The notes beneath the pieces are model-generated. The model worked only from the letters and a program-made list of their open reading frames with translations. It made no database searches and was not told where the DNA came from. 31,357 bases of DNA from a virus, in the IMG/VR virus record IMGVR_UViG_3300045135_000755, positions 1-31,357 of that record; one strand, given 5' to 3'. Positions 1 to 6,241 of this stretch are shown here, one piece after another. Every line of letters starts with the position of its first letter. Positions within the stretch are counted from its first letter, which is position 1. The translations under genes were made by a program, and so were the position numbers.

Positions 1-38
1 AATTAACAACCTTTTTAAATTAATTTGTATTTGTTATA

Positions 39-51
39 CCCCCAATGGGGG
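39..51 (-). terminator. Weak hairpin downstream of the last gene
   Basis: The minus strand reads CCCCCATTGGGGG, a 5-bp all-G/C stem with an ATT loop in otherwise very AT-rich sequence, about 33 nt after the stop of the last ORF. No uninterrupted U-tract follows on the minus strand, so it is a weak candidate for a rho-independent terminator and could instead be an end-of-genome signal. Positions 1-83 contain no other gene that I can see. Confidence 0.35.
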
Positions 52-83
52 ATTTATTTGTAATTCTTATTAACAAATAGGGT

Positions 84-257
84 TCACAAATTTCTGTCAT
101 TTTTTAACGCTTCTTTCTCCCTCCAATACGGTTCACGCGTCTTAAACTCGATATAGTCGTCTACATAAGCGGGTAAATACTCCCAAACACGTAGACAACT
201 ATAGAAACTAACTGAATTAGCGGTACAAACCTTTAAAAACAGGATTAAAGACTCCAT
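84..257 (-). CDS. 57-aa small protein downstream of thyX
   Basis: This short reading frame runs from an ATG at 257 to a TGA at 84, and its start overlaps the last 13 nt of thyX out of frame. The product starts MESLILFLKVCTANSVSFYS, a hydrophobic first third that may be one membrane segment. An aromatic, charged tail follows with WEYLPAYVDDYIEF and then REPYWREKEA. The contrast between a hydrophobic head and a charged, Tyr/Trp-rich tail, plus the tight coupling to thyX, makes it look like a real gene rather than chance. I do not recognise a family with a known function. It may be a small inner-membrane protein. Confidence 0.6.
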   Translation of the reverse strand: MESLILFLKVCTANSVSFYSCLRVWEYLPAYVDDYIEFKTREPYWREKEALKNDRNL

Positions 258-877
258 ATTGCCTTTGAAATCAATGGAAACTGTTCTTCAAACACCCGTT
301 TAACGTCTTCTGCGACCAGTTTATGCTCTAATTGGGTACCATTAGCGGTACGGAGGTCAATATAGTGTATCCAGGAGCGTAAAGTACCGTTCATGTAGAG
401 TTTAGTAGGTGTTGCAAGAGGTAAGATGTCTCTAGCACATTCTTTAGCTACACCAGCATCCAACATCTCTTCATACAAACTTTCACCTAACTCAAATAAG
501 CTATTAATCTTAACCATAAAGTCTTTTACGGTATAGACATCTAGATCATCAACACTATTCTGCCTATTCTTTGTATCTTGTCTACGCAGCATAGGCAGTA
601 GAGCGTGTTTATCCACTTTAGCGTATCTTTGACTAAACTCTTGAAAACTAAAACTTCTATGTCTTAAGATTTGAGCAGCAACACTTCGGGTTGTCTCAAT
701 CTGTACACACATATTCACCATCTCAAAAGGTGACCAATGTTTATGTTTAATCAAATACCTAATCAAACGTTCTGACTCGGGGTTATCTTGATTATCAGGG
801 TTAGACACTCTAGCCATGTAGGCTATAAGTTTCTCAGCATCTGGAGTGGTATGTACTAATGATACTGTATGATACAT
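245..877 (-). CDS. thyX: Flavin-dependent thymidylate synthase ThyX
   Basis: ThyX methylates dUMP to dTMP using methylene-tetrahydrofolate, with FAD/NADPH as reductant. The 210-aa product is a normal full length. The ThyX signature RHR-x7-S is intact at residues 72-82 (RHRSFSFQEFS, followed by QRY). The C-terminal half keeps the family's substrate-binding region (ATPTKLYMNGTLRSWIHYIDLR, residues near 155-176, then TQLEH). The ATG at 877 fits the usual ThyX N-terminus, but no Shine-Dalgarno sequence precedes it; the leader instead reads CCACCTC. It lies downstream of terL across a hairpin-rich gap, and a 57-aa ORF overlaps its end. As a phage auxiliary metabolic gene it would boost dTMP supply, together with the ribonucleotide reductase at the other edge of the window. 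Confidence 0.95.
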   Translation of the reverse strand: MYHTVSLVHTTPDAEKLIAYMARVSNPDNQDNPESERLIRYLIKHKHWSPFEMVNMCVQIETTRSVAAQILRHRSFSFQEFSQRYAKVDKHALLPMLRRQDTKNRQNSVDDLDVYTVKDFMVKINSLFELGESLYEEMLDAGVAKECARDILPLATPTKLYMNGTLRSWIHYIDLRTANGTQLEHKLVAEDVKRVFEEQFPLISKAIWSL

Positions 878-1034
878 GTAAGAGGTGGTTTAACGTAGTT
901 GGTGGTAGTACTTACAGAATGTCCTTTCCCAGGGACATCTAGTAAAGAAGGAAGGAGTGTCGTTAGACACGAGTTCCTTCCTTCGCAGAAGTCGGGTCCA
1001 CCCTTCCCTCCTCCTGTATAGATGTGGGGTTAAG
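878..1034. other. Hairpin-rich gap between terL and thyX
   Basis: This 157-nt gap has no convincing gene. In minus-strand order it holds a purine run AGGAGGAGGGA, a GGGTGGACCC inverted repeat, a long GAAGGAAGGA/TCCTTCCTTC hairpin (947-984), and a second short hairpin, GTCC...GGAC, at 921-936. A 12-codon GTG frame follows the purine run but ends within the hairpin. The region probably ends late transcription after terL and may carry the leader or promoter of thyX. It is also a position where T7-like phages can carry packaging signals. Confidence 0.6.
947..984 (-). terminator. Two-part hairpin, likely terL terminator
   Basis: On the minus strand a perfect 10-bp outer stem, GAAGGAAGGA with TCCTTCCTTC, encloses an inner 5-bp stem GTGTC/GACAC with a TAAC loop. 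A 4-nt ACTC bulge lies on the 5' side. The sequence continues TTTACTAG, so the U-tract is short. The structure is strong and sits 50 nt after the terL stop, which fits termination or RNA 3'-end protection. Confidence 0.6.
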
Positions 1035-2759
1035 CTAAACCCAGTTAGGGACTGAGTTCTTTGTGTCGACTTTAGCTTGCTGTCTTTGCTCGTAATTCAT
1101 ACCCAAAACCATATGATTTGCAGAGGCTTGAGGGTCGTCAATAAACTCTGCTAACATTTGATTCCACTCCATACGTTTACGTTCTTTGATAGCTTCTTGG
1201 GCAGAGATACCCATAGCATCTGTAAAGTATTTAACACCTTGAGCTAAGGCATCTATTCTGTCGTCATGTTTAACTGCGCCTTTTTCACGACACATCCTAC
1301 TCATCTGGTAGAAGAGCATGTACATCAGTCGTTTTTCAGGGGCTTCATCGGGATTAGACTTGAAGTCCCATTCAATGACGGAACGATCGACGACGAGTCG
1401 GTGTTGATTAAGGACGGGTTCAAGGGCGTCAATGATTCGATCTTCTTTTCTAACATTTGCTCGGACTTCTTCAACATCAATTCTTTGGTTTGTTTGTTGA
1501 AGATGTTTGCGGAACAACTCGCTAACAATACCGTCGCCAAAGTTAGTTTCAATGACAAGCTTAGATACTTCATACTTTTTACAACCTTTTAGAATGTCCA
1601 GTAATGTGTTGTCTGAGTATCCGTCTCGGTAAGCACGCATTTCGTGCAAGTACAGGATACCGTTACGTTGGGAGAGATAAGCTGCTGTTGTTTCATCTGA
1701 GCCACGACCCGACGGGTCAATTGAGCAGATTGTTTCTGTGTAAGAATCCCATTCTCCTTGTAACTGCATTGGACTGTAGAAATAATCTCCAGGTAATCCG
1801 ACAATCGGTAAGTCTTTGATGACGTTTTGTGGGTCGGAGCACCATATGACGGACTCGGGAGCAGATTTAGGGTTAACACTGGTAACAACCAGATCAGAGC
1901 ATTTAAGTGGGAATTTGTCAGCATCACTAAGTGAGGTGTCTAGCATGAACTGTAACATGAAGTTCGACCGTCCCATGGACGCTTCACGTTCTATCAAATC
2001 TTCATTATCAAATCTATCATCCGTAACGTCCCATTTTTTAGCACCGTTATCGATGTCTTCTACCAATTGTGGAGCAAGTAAACCTTCATAGATTGTTGTC
2101 TTACGAGGGTAACGTGCAGGCCACACAAAAGGTTTATAGGAACGTTCTGCTAAACGTTTGTACACCGTAAATGTAGTCTGTGGTGTACCAAGGTACATAA
2201 TACGAGAGTCTTCCTTGGGTGTAAGGATAGACTCAGCTTCTGTACATAGTTGCAGTAACTTCTCTCTCATCAATTCCGTCATTGAGTTACCAGGAACTTC
2301 AATGTCGTCTAGAATCATTAAATCGGCGCGGCTTCCGGTTAGCTGTCCAGTGATGCCCACCGACTTTACGCTCGGTGCCTGGTGCGGGGAGCACATCACA
2401 TCGAAGCTTATCCTTGACCACCTTGCATCGTCTGACCTGGGGCGTAAATGAGAAAGCCATGGTGTTTCAATAATAAGTTTTTGTAGGAAGATAGACATAT
2501 TGTCGGCACGTTCTTTAGATGCCGAAATAATCATTATCTTTTTTTCAGCGTCATTAAAAAGCGTCCACAGAACAAAGGCTCCAGTAATCCAGCTCTTTCC
2601 CACTCCACGGAAAGCTTGTATTTGAAGACGCTTAGGTCCATGCTGAAGATAGTCTGCGATTGCATATTGTGCACGTGTTGGGTTAGGTAGGTCAAGCTGT
2701 GTCCACAAAGCCTGCAGAAACAGCTTAAAATCGCCTCTAAGGAGGTCTAAAGTATTCAT
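1035..2759 (-). CDS. terL: Terminase large subunit (T7 gp19-like)
   Basis: This is the packaging motor ATPase and headful/concatemer nuclease, which docks on the portal. The 574-aa length is close to T7 gp19 (586 aa). The N-terminus shows the T7 pattern, with LRGDFKLFLQALW then the Walker A RGVGKS at residues 51-56 and a Walker B with DLMILDDIE near 146-154. The RNase H-like nuclease half has SIDPSGRGSDET near 346, VIETNFGDG in the middle and a late DDRIDALAQG. The start ATG at 2759 gives the expected N-terminus. The preceding gene ends 45 nt upstream. terS lies about 1.3 kb upstream, separated by a basic protein and two nuclease-like genes. Confidence 0.97.
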   Translation of the reverse strand: MNTLDLLRGDFKLFLQALWTQLDLPNPTRAQYAIADYLQHGPKRLQIQAFRGVGKSWITGAFVLWTLFNDAEKKIMIISASKERADNMSIFLQKLIIETPWLSHLRPRSDDARWSRISFDVMCSPHQAPSVKSVGITGQLTGSRADLMILDDIEVPGNSMTELMREKLLQLCTEAESILTPKEDSRIMYLGTPQTTFTVYKRLAERSYKPFVWPARYPRKTTIYEGLLAPQLVEDIDNGAKKWDVTDDRFDNEDLIEREASMGRSNFMLQFMLDTSLSDADKFPLKCSDLVVTSVNPKSAPESVIWCSDPQNVIKDLPIVGLPGDYFYSPMQLQGEWDSYTETICSIDPSGRGSDETTAAYLSQRNGILYLHEMRAYRDGYSDNTLLDILKGCKKYEVSKLVIETNFGDGIVSELFRKHLQQTNQRIDVEEVRANVRKEDRIIDALEPVLNQHRLVVDRSVIEWDFKSNPDEAPEKRLMYMLFYQMSRMCREKGAVKHDDRIDALAQGVKYFTDAMGISAQEAIKERKRMEWNQMLAEFIDDPQASANHMVLGMNYEQRQQAKVDTKNSVPNWV

Positions 2760-2804
2760 AGGTACAATCTAGCGTGGAAGGGGTGGAAAAGGGCTTACAG
2801 GGGC

Positions 2805-3518
2805 TTATGGAAGTCTTATCTGCATACCAGTAAATAATGGGTCAACATCTACTGTACGACCACCGAATGGGTTGTCGTCACCTGGTAAACTAAAACCAGT
2901 ATCACTAATCATCGTAGAAGTATCAATAACTTCTCTAAAAGACATTCTAGCAGATCCTTTTGATGTTCTTAAATTAGTTCTGCTGGGTTTTTTTGACTCC
3001 ATAGATTGCAATTTTCTTTGAACAGCCTCGCCTTCTCTATGAATTTGTCGGTGCTGTGTTTCTGAAACAGGCATAATATTTTCAGCTGTATCGCCAAGAG
3101 GAATTCCAGCCTTTTCAAACCGTTCAAAATAAGTAGCAGCCCGAGCAGCGGTCATATCTAAAACAGCCTTGCCAGATAGAAACAAAGGTACAATATGATG
3201 CCCTTGTAAACCGCGTGAAGCTGCTGATGCCATTGCCTGCCCAAAAGCAGCTAAATTAGTACCAGGCGGTGTGCTTGCTTGCGCTAACCTTTGTCTAGCA
3301 CCGGCGCCGCGATTAACTTTTCTACTAGATGATTTTTCAATTGAACCTGTAGGAAATTTTTTAGAACCGTACTGTCTAATAATACGTTCTTCACCATCTT
3401 CAGGTACAAATCTAGTAATACCTTGCTCTAACGCAGCAGCTTTTGTTGCAGGTAAACCTTGCAACCGCTCTGCTTCAGTAGGAGGTCGCAGTTGTCGTTT
3501 TTTACTTTTAATAGGCAT
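2805..3518 (-). CDS. Putative HNH/EndoVII-superfamily nuclease, HH-type
   Basis: This 237-aa protein starts with a basic tail and carries a His-rich core, GHHIVPLFLSGKA, at residues 106-118. TAENIMPVSETQHRQIH follows at 144-160. The HH...N...H-x3-H spacing (H107 H108, N147, H156, H160) resembles the AHH/GHH-type branch of the HNH/EndoVII nucleases, in which the first His pair and the later His residues form the metal site. That is a motif match, not a confirmed family assignment. Its ATG overlaps the TAA of the HNH gene upstream (TAATG). It lies between terS and terL, so a role in genome cutting or packaging, or a homing or toxin-like domain captured by the phage, is possible. Confidence 0.65.
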   Translation of the reverse strand: MPIKSKKRQLRPPTEAERLQGLPATKAAALEQGITRFVPEDGEERIIRQYGSKKFPTGSIEKSSSRKVNRGAGARQRLAQASTPPGTNLAAFGQAMASAASRGLQGHHIVPLFLSGKAVLDMTAARAATYFERFEKAGIPLGDTAENIMPVSETQHRQIHREGEAVQRKLQSMESKKPSRTNLRTSKGSARMSFREVIDTSTMISDTGFSLPGDDNPFGGRTVDVDPLFTGMQIRLP

Positions 3519-3847
3519 TAAGCAATATGCTCCAATAAAACTTTTTCACGGAGCCTATTGACTCCAAATTTATACCTCATCCATTCAAGGACGTTGGCAC
3601 TTCCTTTCTCCTGATTACAACGGGTGCAGGCACATACGACATTCGTTGCGACATCCTGCCCACCGCGAGACCTAGGATGAACATGATCGATAGATAACTG
3701 ACTAAGGTCATAAGTTTTTCCGCAATAAATACATGTGTTGTCAAAATGTTCCTTAATAGAGCGCCTCCACAGGCGCTTGGCTTCTGGTGAGGTCATAACT
3801 ATTAAGTTGTAGAGGTAATCGTCAGGAGTAGGAAGTAACGGGGTCAT
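3518..3847 (-). CDS. HNH endonuclease
   Basis: This 109-aa protein has a classic zinc-stabilised HNH fold. CIYCGK (C39, C42) is the first Cys pair, and DHVHPRSRGGQD at residues 54-65 holds the catalytic His. N69 lies in ATNVV, and CTRCNQEKG (C74, C77) is the second Cys pair with the final conserved N and K. Small HNH nucleases next to terminase genes often assist the terminase in DNA cleavage during packaging in other phages, which is the favoured role here; a homing nuclease is the alternative. Its start overlaps the upstream stop in ATGA, so the two are translationally coupled. Confidence 0.9.
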   Translation of the reverse strand: MTPLLPTPDDYLYNLIVMTSPEAKRLWRRSIKEHFDNTCIYCGKTYDLSQLSIDHVHPRSRGGQDVATNVVCACTRCNQEKGSANVLEWMRYKFGVNRLREKVLLEHIA

Positions 3848-4080
3848 GCTCGGCCTTTACGTGCTCGGTTTTTGGATGCTTTTTCAAGAAATGTTTTACC
3901 ATTCTTTTTGTGTGAGACATCTTTACCGTCACCATTGCCATAGGTACCCCGTTTTCTGTTTTCTTTGTTTAGTTGAGACCGCTTAGCGATCTGCAGTTTA
4001 GATGAGTCGTACTTTTTTTGATACGACTTATAATTACCGTTAGCGTATTTAGCGCCGCTATATTTAGACGTTCGAGCCAT
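3844..4080 (-). CDS. Small basic protein between terS and HNH gene
   Basis: This 78-aa protein begins MARTSKYSGAKYANGNYKSY and is dominated by Lys, Arg, Asn and Gly, with no hydrophobic core. I chose the ATG at 4080 over one 10 codons upstream because GGAGG sits 4 nt before it. The start overlaps the end of terS by 17 nt. The composition suggests nucleic-acid binding or a disordered structural protein. I do not recognise a functionally defined family. Confidence 0.75.
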   Translation of the reverse strand: MARTSKYSGAKYANGNYKSYQKKYDSSKLQIAKRSQLNKENRKRGTYGNGDGKDVSHKKNGKTFLEKASKNRARKGRA

Positions 4081-4312
4081 GTAGCCTCCGATGCACAAGT
4101 TCAGGGTCAACTGTAGGCATCACTGCAGCCAGTTTACCAAGTGGATTACCGTCCATGGCGACACCGCTGATGTCATTTGTCTTAAGCCAGTCACAAGCTG
4201 CTTTTAGGTCTTGAGTAGTAGCCTCACCAGATTTGATACGGGCAAGGAACTCCTTTGTGACAAGGTTGTGCAACTCGTTGAACTGATCCTCAGTAGCCTT
4301 TTTCTTAGCCAT
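4064..4312 (-). CDS. terS: Terminase small subunit (T7 gp18-like)
   Basis: This 82-aa protein is the right size for T7 gp18 (DNA maturase A, 89 aa), which recognises concatemer DNA and recruits the large terminase. It begins MAKKKATEDQFNELHNLVTK and continues with EFLARIKSGEATTQDLKAACDWLKTNDISG. Such helices and the phrase 'lkaA.dWLk.ndI' are typical of small terminases in marine podoviruses. It overlaps the upstream gene by 8 nt. The assignment rests on size, helical pattern and genome position ahead of terL. Confidence 0.8.
   Translation of the reverse strand: MAKKKATEDQFNELHNLVTKEFLARIKSGEATTQDLKAACDWLKTNDISGVAMDGNPLGKLAAVMPTVDPELVHRRLHGSNV
4085..4089 (-). promoter_or_regulatory. Shine-Dalgarno site that sets the start at 4080
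   Basis: The minus strand reads GGAGGCTACATG. The perfect GGAGG core, 4 nt from the ATG, favours the internal start over the longer frame. Confidence 0.8.
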
Positions 4313-4559
4313 TTCGTAAAGCTATTTGGTCAAGTTTGTTTTCAATACGCACCATGTGATCTTCCATACGACTAAGTAGCTCAGATAATTCTGCTTTTTT
4401 GACATAATCATTAGCAACAGTCAGCTCTATACCATCTAGTCGTCGATCCAATGCACTGATACGTTCATGCACACTGTTTATTCGGTTGTGTAGTCGATTG
4501 TTTAAAGCTGCTCCAGCTGTGACTACTGCCACAACAGAAGTTACCAGAGCTTCAGTCAT
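4305..4559 (-). CDS. Holin-like or spanin-like membrane protein
   Basis: The 84-aa product has one N-terminal hydrophobic segment (ALVTSVVAVVTAGAAL, residues 4-19). A long charged helical region with heptad spacing follows (RINSVHERISALDRRLDGIE, then ELLSRMEDHMVRIENKLDQI), probably a coiled coil. This one-TM plus coiled-coil layout directly upstream of terS matches the place of the T7 holin gp17.5, and also resembles an inner-membrane spanin. It overlaps the genes on both sides by 8 nt. The lysis role is inferred from topology and position, not from a recognised motif. Confidence 0.65.
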   Translation of the reverse strand: MTEALVTSVVAVVTAGAALNNRLHNRINSVHERISALDRRLDGIELTVANDYVKKAELSELLSRMEDHMVRIENKLDQIALRNG

Positions 4560-5202
4560 TTGTCAGTGAAACGATAGGTACAATATCATTACATAATACT
4601 TCAACACGTGAACCAGGTCTAAATGTAAACCCAGTTCTCATAATTTCCGTACATTTAAGAGCACGAACAAGTTCGTAATCAAGACGCATCTTTTGTTCGT
4701 GTTTACGTGCAATAGCTTTGCAGGTTTCAATCATACCACCATCTAGTGGTACTGAAAAGTTCAGTTGTACGCCGTAGTTATTGCTACGTACGTACCCAGT
4801 GTAATCATGAGGAATAGTATCGTTGCCCATATAAAAGGGCGAGAATTGCATGGTAGTTCCATTACAACTATTATTACTTGCAAAGTATTGACGAGACGGT
4901 GCACCATTGTTTTGGAATTGAACCGCCTGATTAGTCACATTACCCGTAGCTGCTGCCACAGGATTTGATGTATTTTGAACCTTTGGTTCTTCGTTAGCAA
5001 ATGCAGGACTTACTGAGAGAAGACCGACAAGGATGTAGTGGTGGAGACCTGTTGGATGGTTTCGGTGACCAGACTGTCTTCGATTAGACCAGCTGCTCGG
5101 TTCACAATCTCTAGTTGAAATTGTTCCCCTGAATTTGTCACTGAATACGTTGTTGCTGTGTCTGCGATGTCTCCGCTGGGTGTTACGTTTGTGCCAGACC
5201 AT
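4552..5202 (-). CDS. Secreted Cys-containing protein, start uncertain
   Basis: The convincing protein starts near codon 54 of this frame with a signal-peptide-like stretch (HHYILVGLLSVSPAFA, cleavage before NEEPKV). A roughly 145-aa mature part with several Cys residues follows. I recall the mature part as a conserved cyanophage hypothetical family. The only ATG lies at 5202, 159 nt before the signal peptide, inside the upstream gene. The intervening codons read as a Arg/His/Ser-rich shadow with no ATG, GTG or TTG. The true start is therefore the distant ATG, a rare codon such as the ATC near 5030, or a frameshift out of the upstream gene. It ends 8 nt into the downstream holin-like gene. Confidence 0.65.
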   Translation of the reverse strand: MVWHKRNTQRRHRRHSNNVFSDKFRGTISTRDCEPSSWSNRRQSGHRNHPTGLHHYILVGLLSVSPAFANEEPKVQNTSNPVAAATGNVTNQAVQFQNNGAPSRQYFASNNSCNGTTMQFSPFYMGNDTIPHDYTGYVRSNNYGVQLNFSVPLDGGMIETCKAIARKHEQKMRLDYELVRALKCTEIMRTGFTFRPGSRVEVLCNDIVPIVSLTND

Positions 5203-5357
5203 GATGAATAATCGCCACCATAAACATTTGTCGCAATAGTACGATCAATATCAATAGTGGTAGTAGTAGTGGATTGCATCGAACCTTGAGTAAAGTTCGG
5301 TGTTACTTGTGCGGCTGCAGGGCTAGCCAACATCATTAACAAAATAAGACGTTTCAT
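5010..5357 (-). CDS. Small secreted protein with signal peptide
   Basis: The 115-aa product has a clear Sec signal peptide, MKRLILLMMLASPAAAQ, with an AxA cleavage site near residue 16. The mature domain is rich in Thr, Ser and Gly, and there is no lipobox Cys. The start ATG overlaps the upstream stop (ATGA at 5357-5354). Its last 64 codons are overlapped out of frame by the next secreted protein. I recall similar proteins in marine cyanophages but know no demonstrated function; export to the periplasm during infection is the inference. Confidence 0.8.
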   Translation of the reverse strand: MKRLILLMMLASPAAAQVTPNFTQGSMQSTTTTTIDIDRTIATNVYGGDYSSWSGTNVTPSGDIADTATTYSVTNSGEQFQLEIVNRAAGLIEDSLVTETIQQVSTTTSLSVFSQ

Positions 5358-5650
5358 TCTTCTTTCTTTTTAGGATCAGGAGGTTTAGGATTCGTTTTAC
5401 TGTTAGATGTAGTCAATCCAAAAGTCGCTAGTGCGCCTGTAAAGACAGAAGCTACAAAAGTAATATCACCACCGCTTTGTCCTTTTTTAATCATAGGCAA
5501 GTCAACGTAATTAAGAGTAATAATAAAACCACTCCATACGACAACACCTAAACGGACAAAAGTGCCAAGGATTTGCAATTCATCCTCAGTATTTTCCTTA
5601 ACTTTTTCTAGGAAACCTTTGGTTCCTTCTTTTTTGTCAACTTGCTCCAT
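5354..5650 (-). CDS. Small membrane protein with two hydrophobic segments
   Basis: This 98-aa protein has a charged N-terminus (MEQVDKKEGTKGFLEKVKEN). Two likely membrane segments follow (FVRLGVVVWSGFIITLNYV, and FVASVFTGALATFGL), with a Pro/Lys-rich cytoplasmic tail PKPPDPKKKEE. The topology would fit a holin or another membrane-anchored phage factor, but no family motif is recognisable. It overlaps the upstream proline-rich gene by 43 nt. Confidence 0.75.
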   Translation of the reverse strand: MEQVDKKEGTKGFLEKVKENTEDELQILGTFVRLGVVVWSGFIITLNYVDLPMIKKGQSGGDITFVASVFTGALATFGLTTSNSKTNPKPPDPKKKEE

Positions 5651-6090
5651 GTTTGTTTGAATACTGGTTTGAGTATCATTACAATGTATTTGAACAAAGA
5701 CGTGGCAGTCAGGGTGGCAACAACACTAATAAATGCTGTTGTAGCTGCTGTAGTCATGATCGTAGTCGTCGGCATTGGGACTTCAATGTCCGTAAATGGG
5801 ACTTGTATGATCTGAGCTTCAGGTGGTAAATCTATATTCGGTTTTGTAACCTGTTTTGTAGGATTAATGTTTTGATCCTTTTGTTCTTGCTTTTCCTCCT
5901 CTTGTGGAGGCTCATCTCCAACATCAATACCTTGAATACCAGGCGGTGGTCGAAGCGTGTTAGGAGGTACAACAAGTGGTTTGTAGCTAGGTAGCTCAGC
6001 TCGTGGTACCTCCAATACCGGAGGGGGCATAAACGGCGCTTCAGGGATCGCCAGGTAAGGTATTATAGGAGGATCAATCCAGGGGTCCAC
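5608..6090 (-). CDS. Proline-rich membrane-anchored protein
   Basis: This 160-aa protein starts at a GTG (6090), 17 nt inside the upstream gene. The first about 90 residues are proline-rich and acidic (DPWIDPPIIPYLAIPEAPFM, then PPQEEEKQEQKDQN). One hydrophobic segment is near residues 107-140 (MTTAATTAFISVVATLTATS, then YIVMILK), before a basic tail, KKKEPKVS. The design suggests a tail-anchored protein with an extended, flexible N-terminal arm. I know of no function. Confidence 0.7.
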   Translation of the reverse strand: MDPWIDPPIIPYLAIPEAPFMPPPVLEVPRAELPSYKPLVVPPNTLRPPPGIQGIDVGDEPPQEEEKQEQKDQNINPTKQVTKPNIDLPPEAQIIQVPFTDIEVPMPTTTIMTTAATTAFISVVATLTATSLFKYIVMILKPVFKQTWSKLTKKKEPKVS

Positions 6091-6241
6091 CGAACAAACC
6101 GCGTTCGATGAACTTCACTGCTTCATCATCGACAGTGTTGTCAGTTTGCTCAGCTAATTTGGCAAGCAGGTCTACGATCAAACGCTTGACTTTGTCAGAG
6201 TTGATAAACGAGAAAAGGATTGGACGGATAAGTGTGATCAT
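6074..6241 (-). CDS. 55-aa conserved-looking small ORF
   Basis: This frame runs from an ATG at 6241 to a TGA at 6074, with an ATGA start/stop overlap against the gene upstream. The product begins MITLIRPILFSFINSDKVKR. An amphipathic helical stretch follows (LIVDLLAKLAEQTDNTVDDE), and it ends AVKFIERGLFGGPLD. The coupling on both ends and the ordered composition support a real gene. I recall similar short proteins near cyanophage tail-fibre genes, but no function. Confidence 0.7.
   Translation of the reverse strand: MITLIRPILFSFINSDKVKRLIVDLLAKLAEQTDNTVDDEAVKFIERGLFGGPLD

Noticed and set aside
885-1034. 12-codon GTG frame after the AGGAGGAGGGA run in the terL-thyX gap
   Set aside because: It is too short and stops within the hairpin; the purine run is better explained as part of the structured region.
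5010-5202. Programmed -1 frameshift joining the two secreted genes
   Set aside because: The frames are related by -1, but no canonical X-XXY-YYZ slippery site is visible; kept only as an alternative in the overlap finding.
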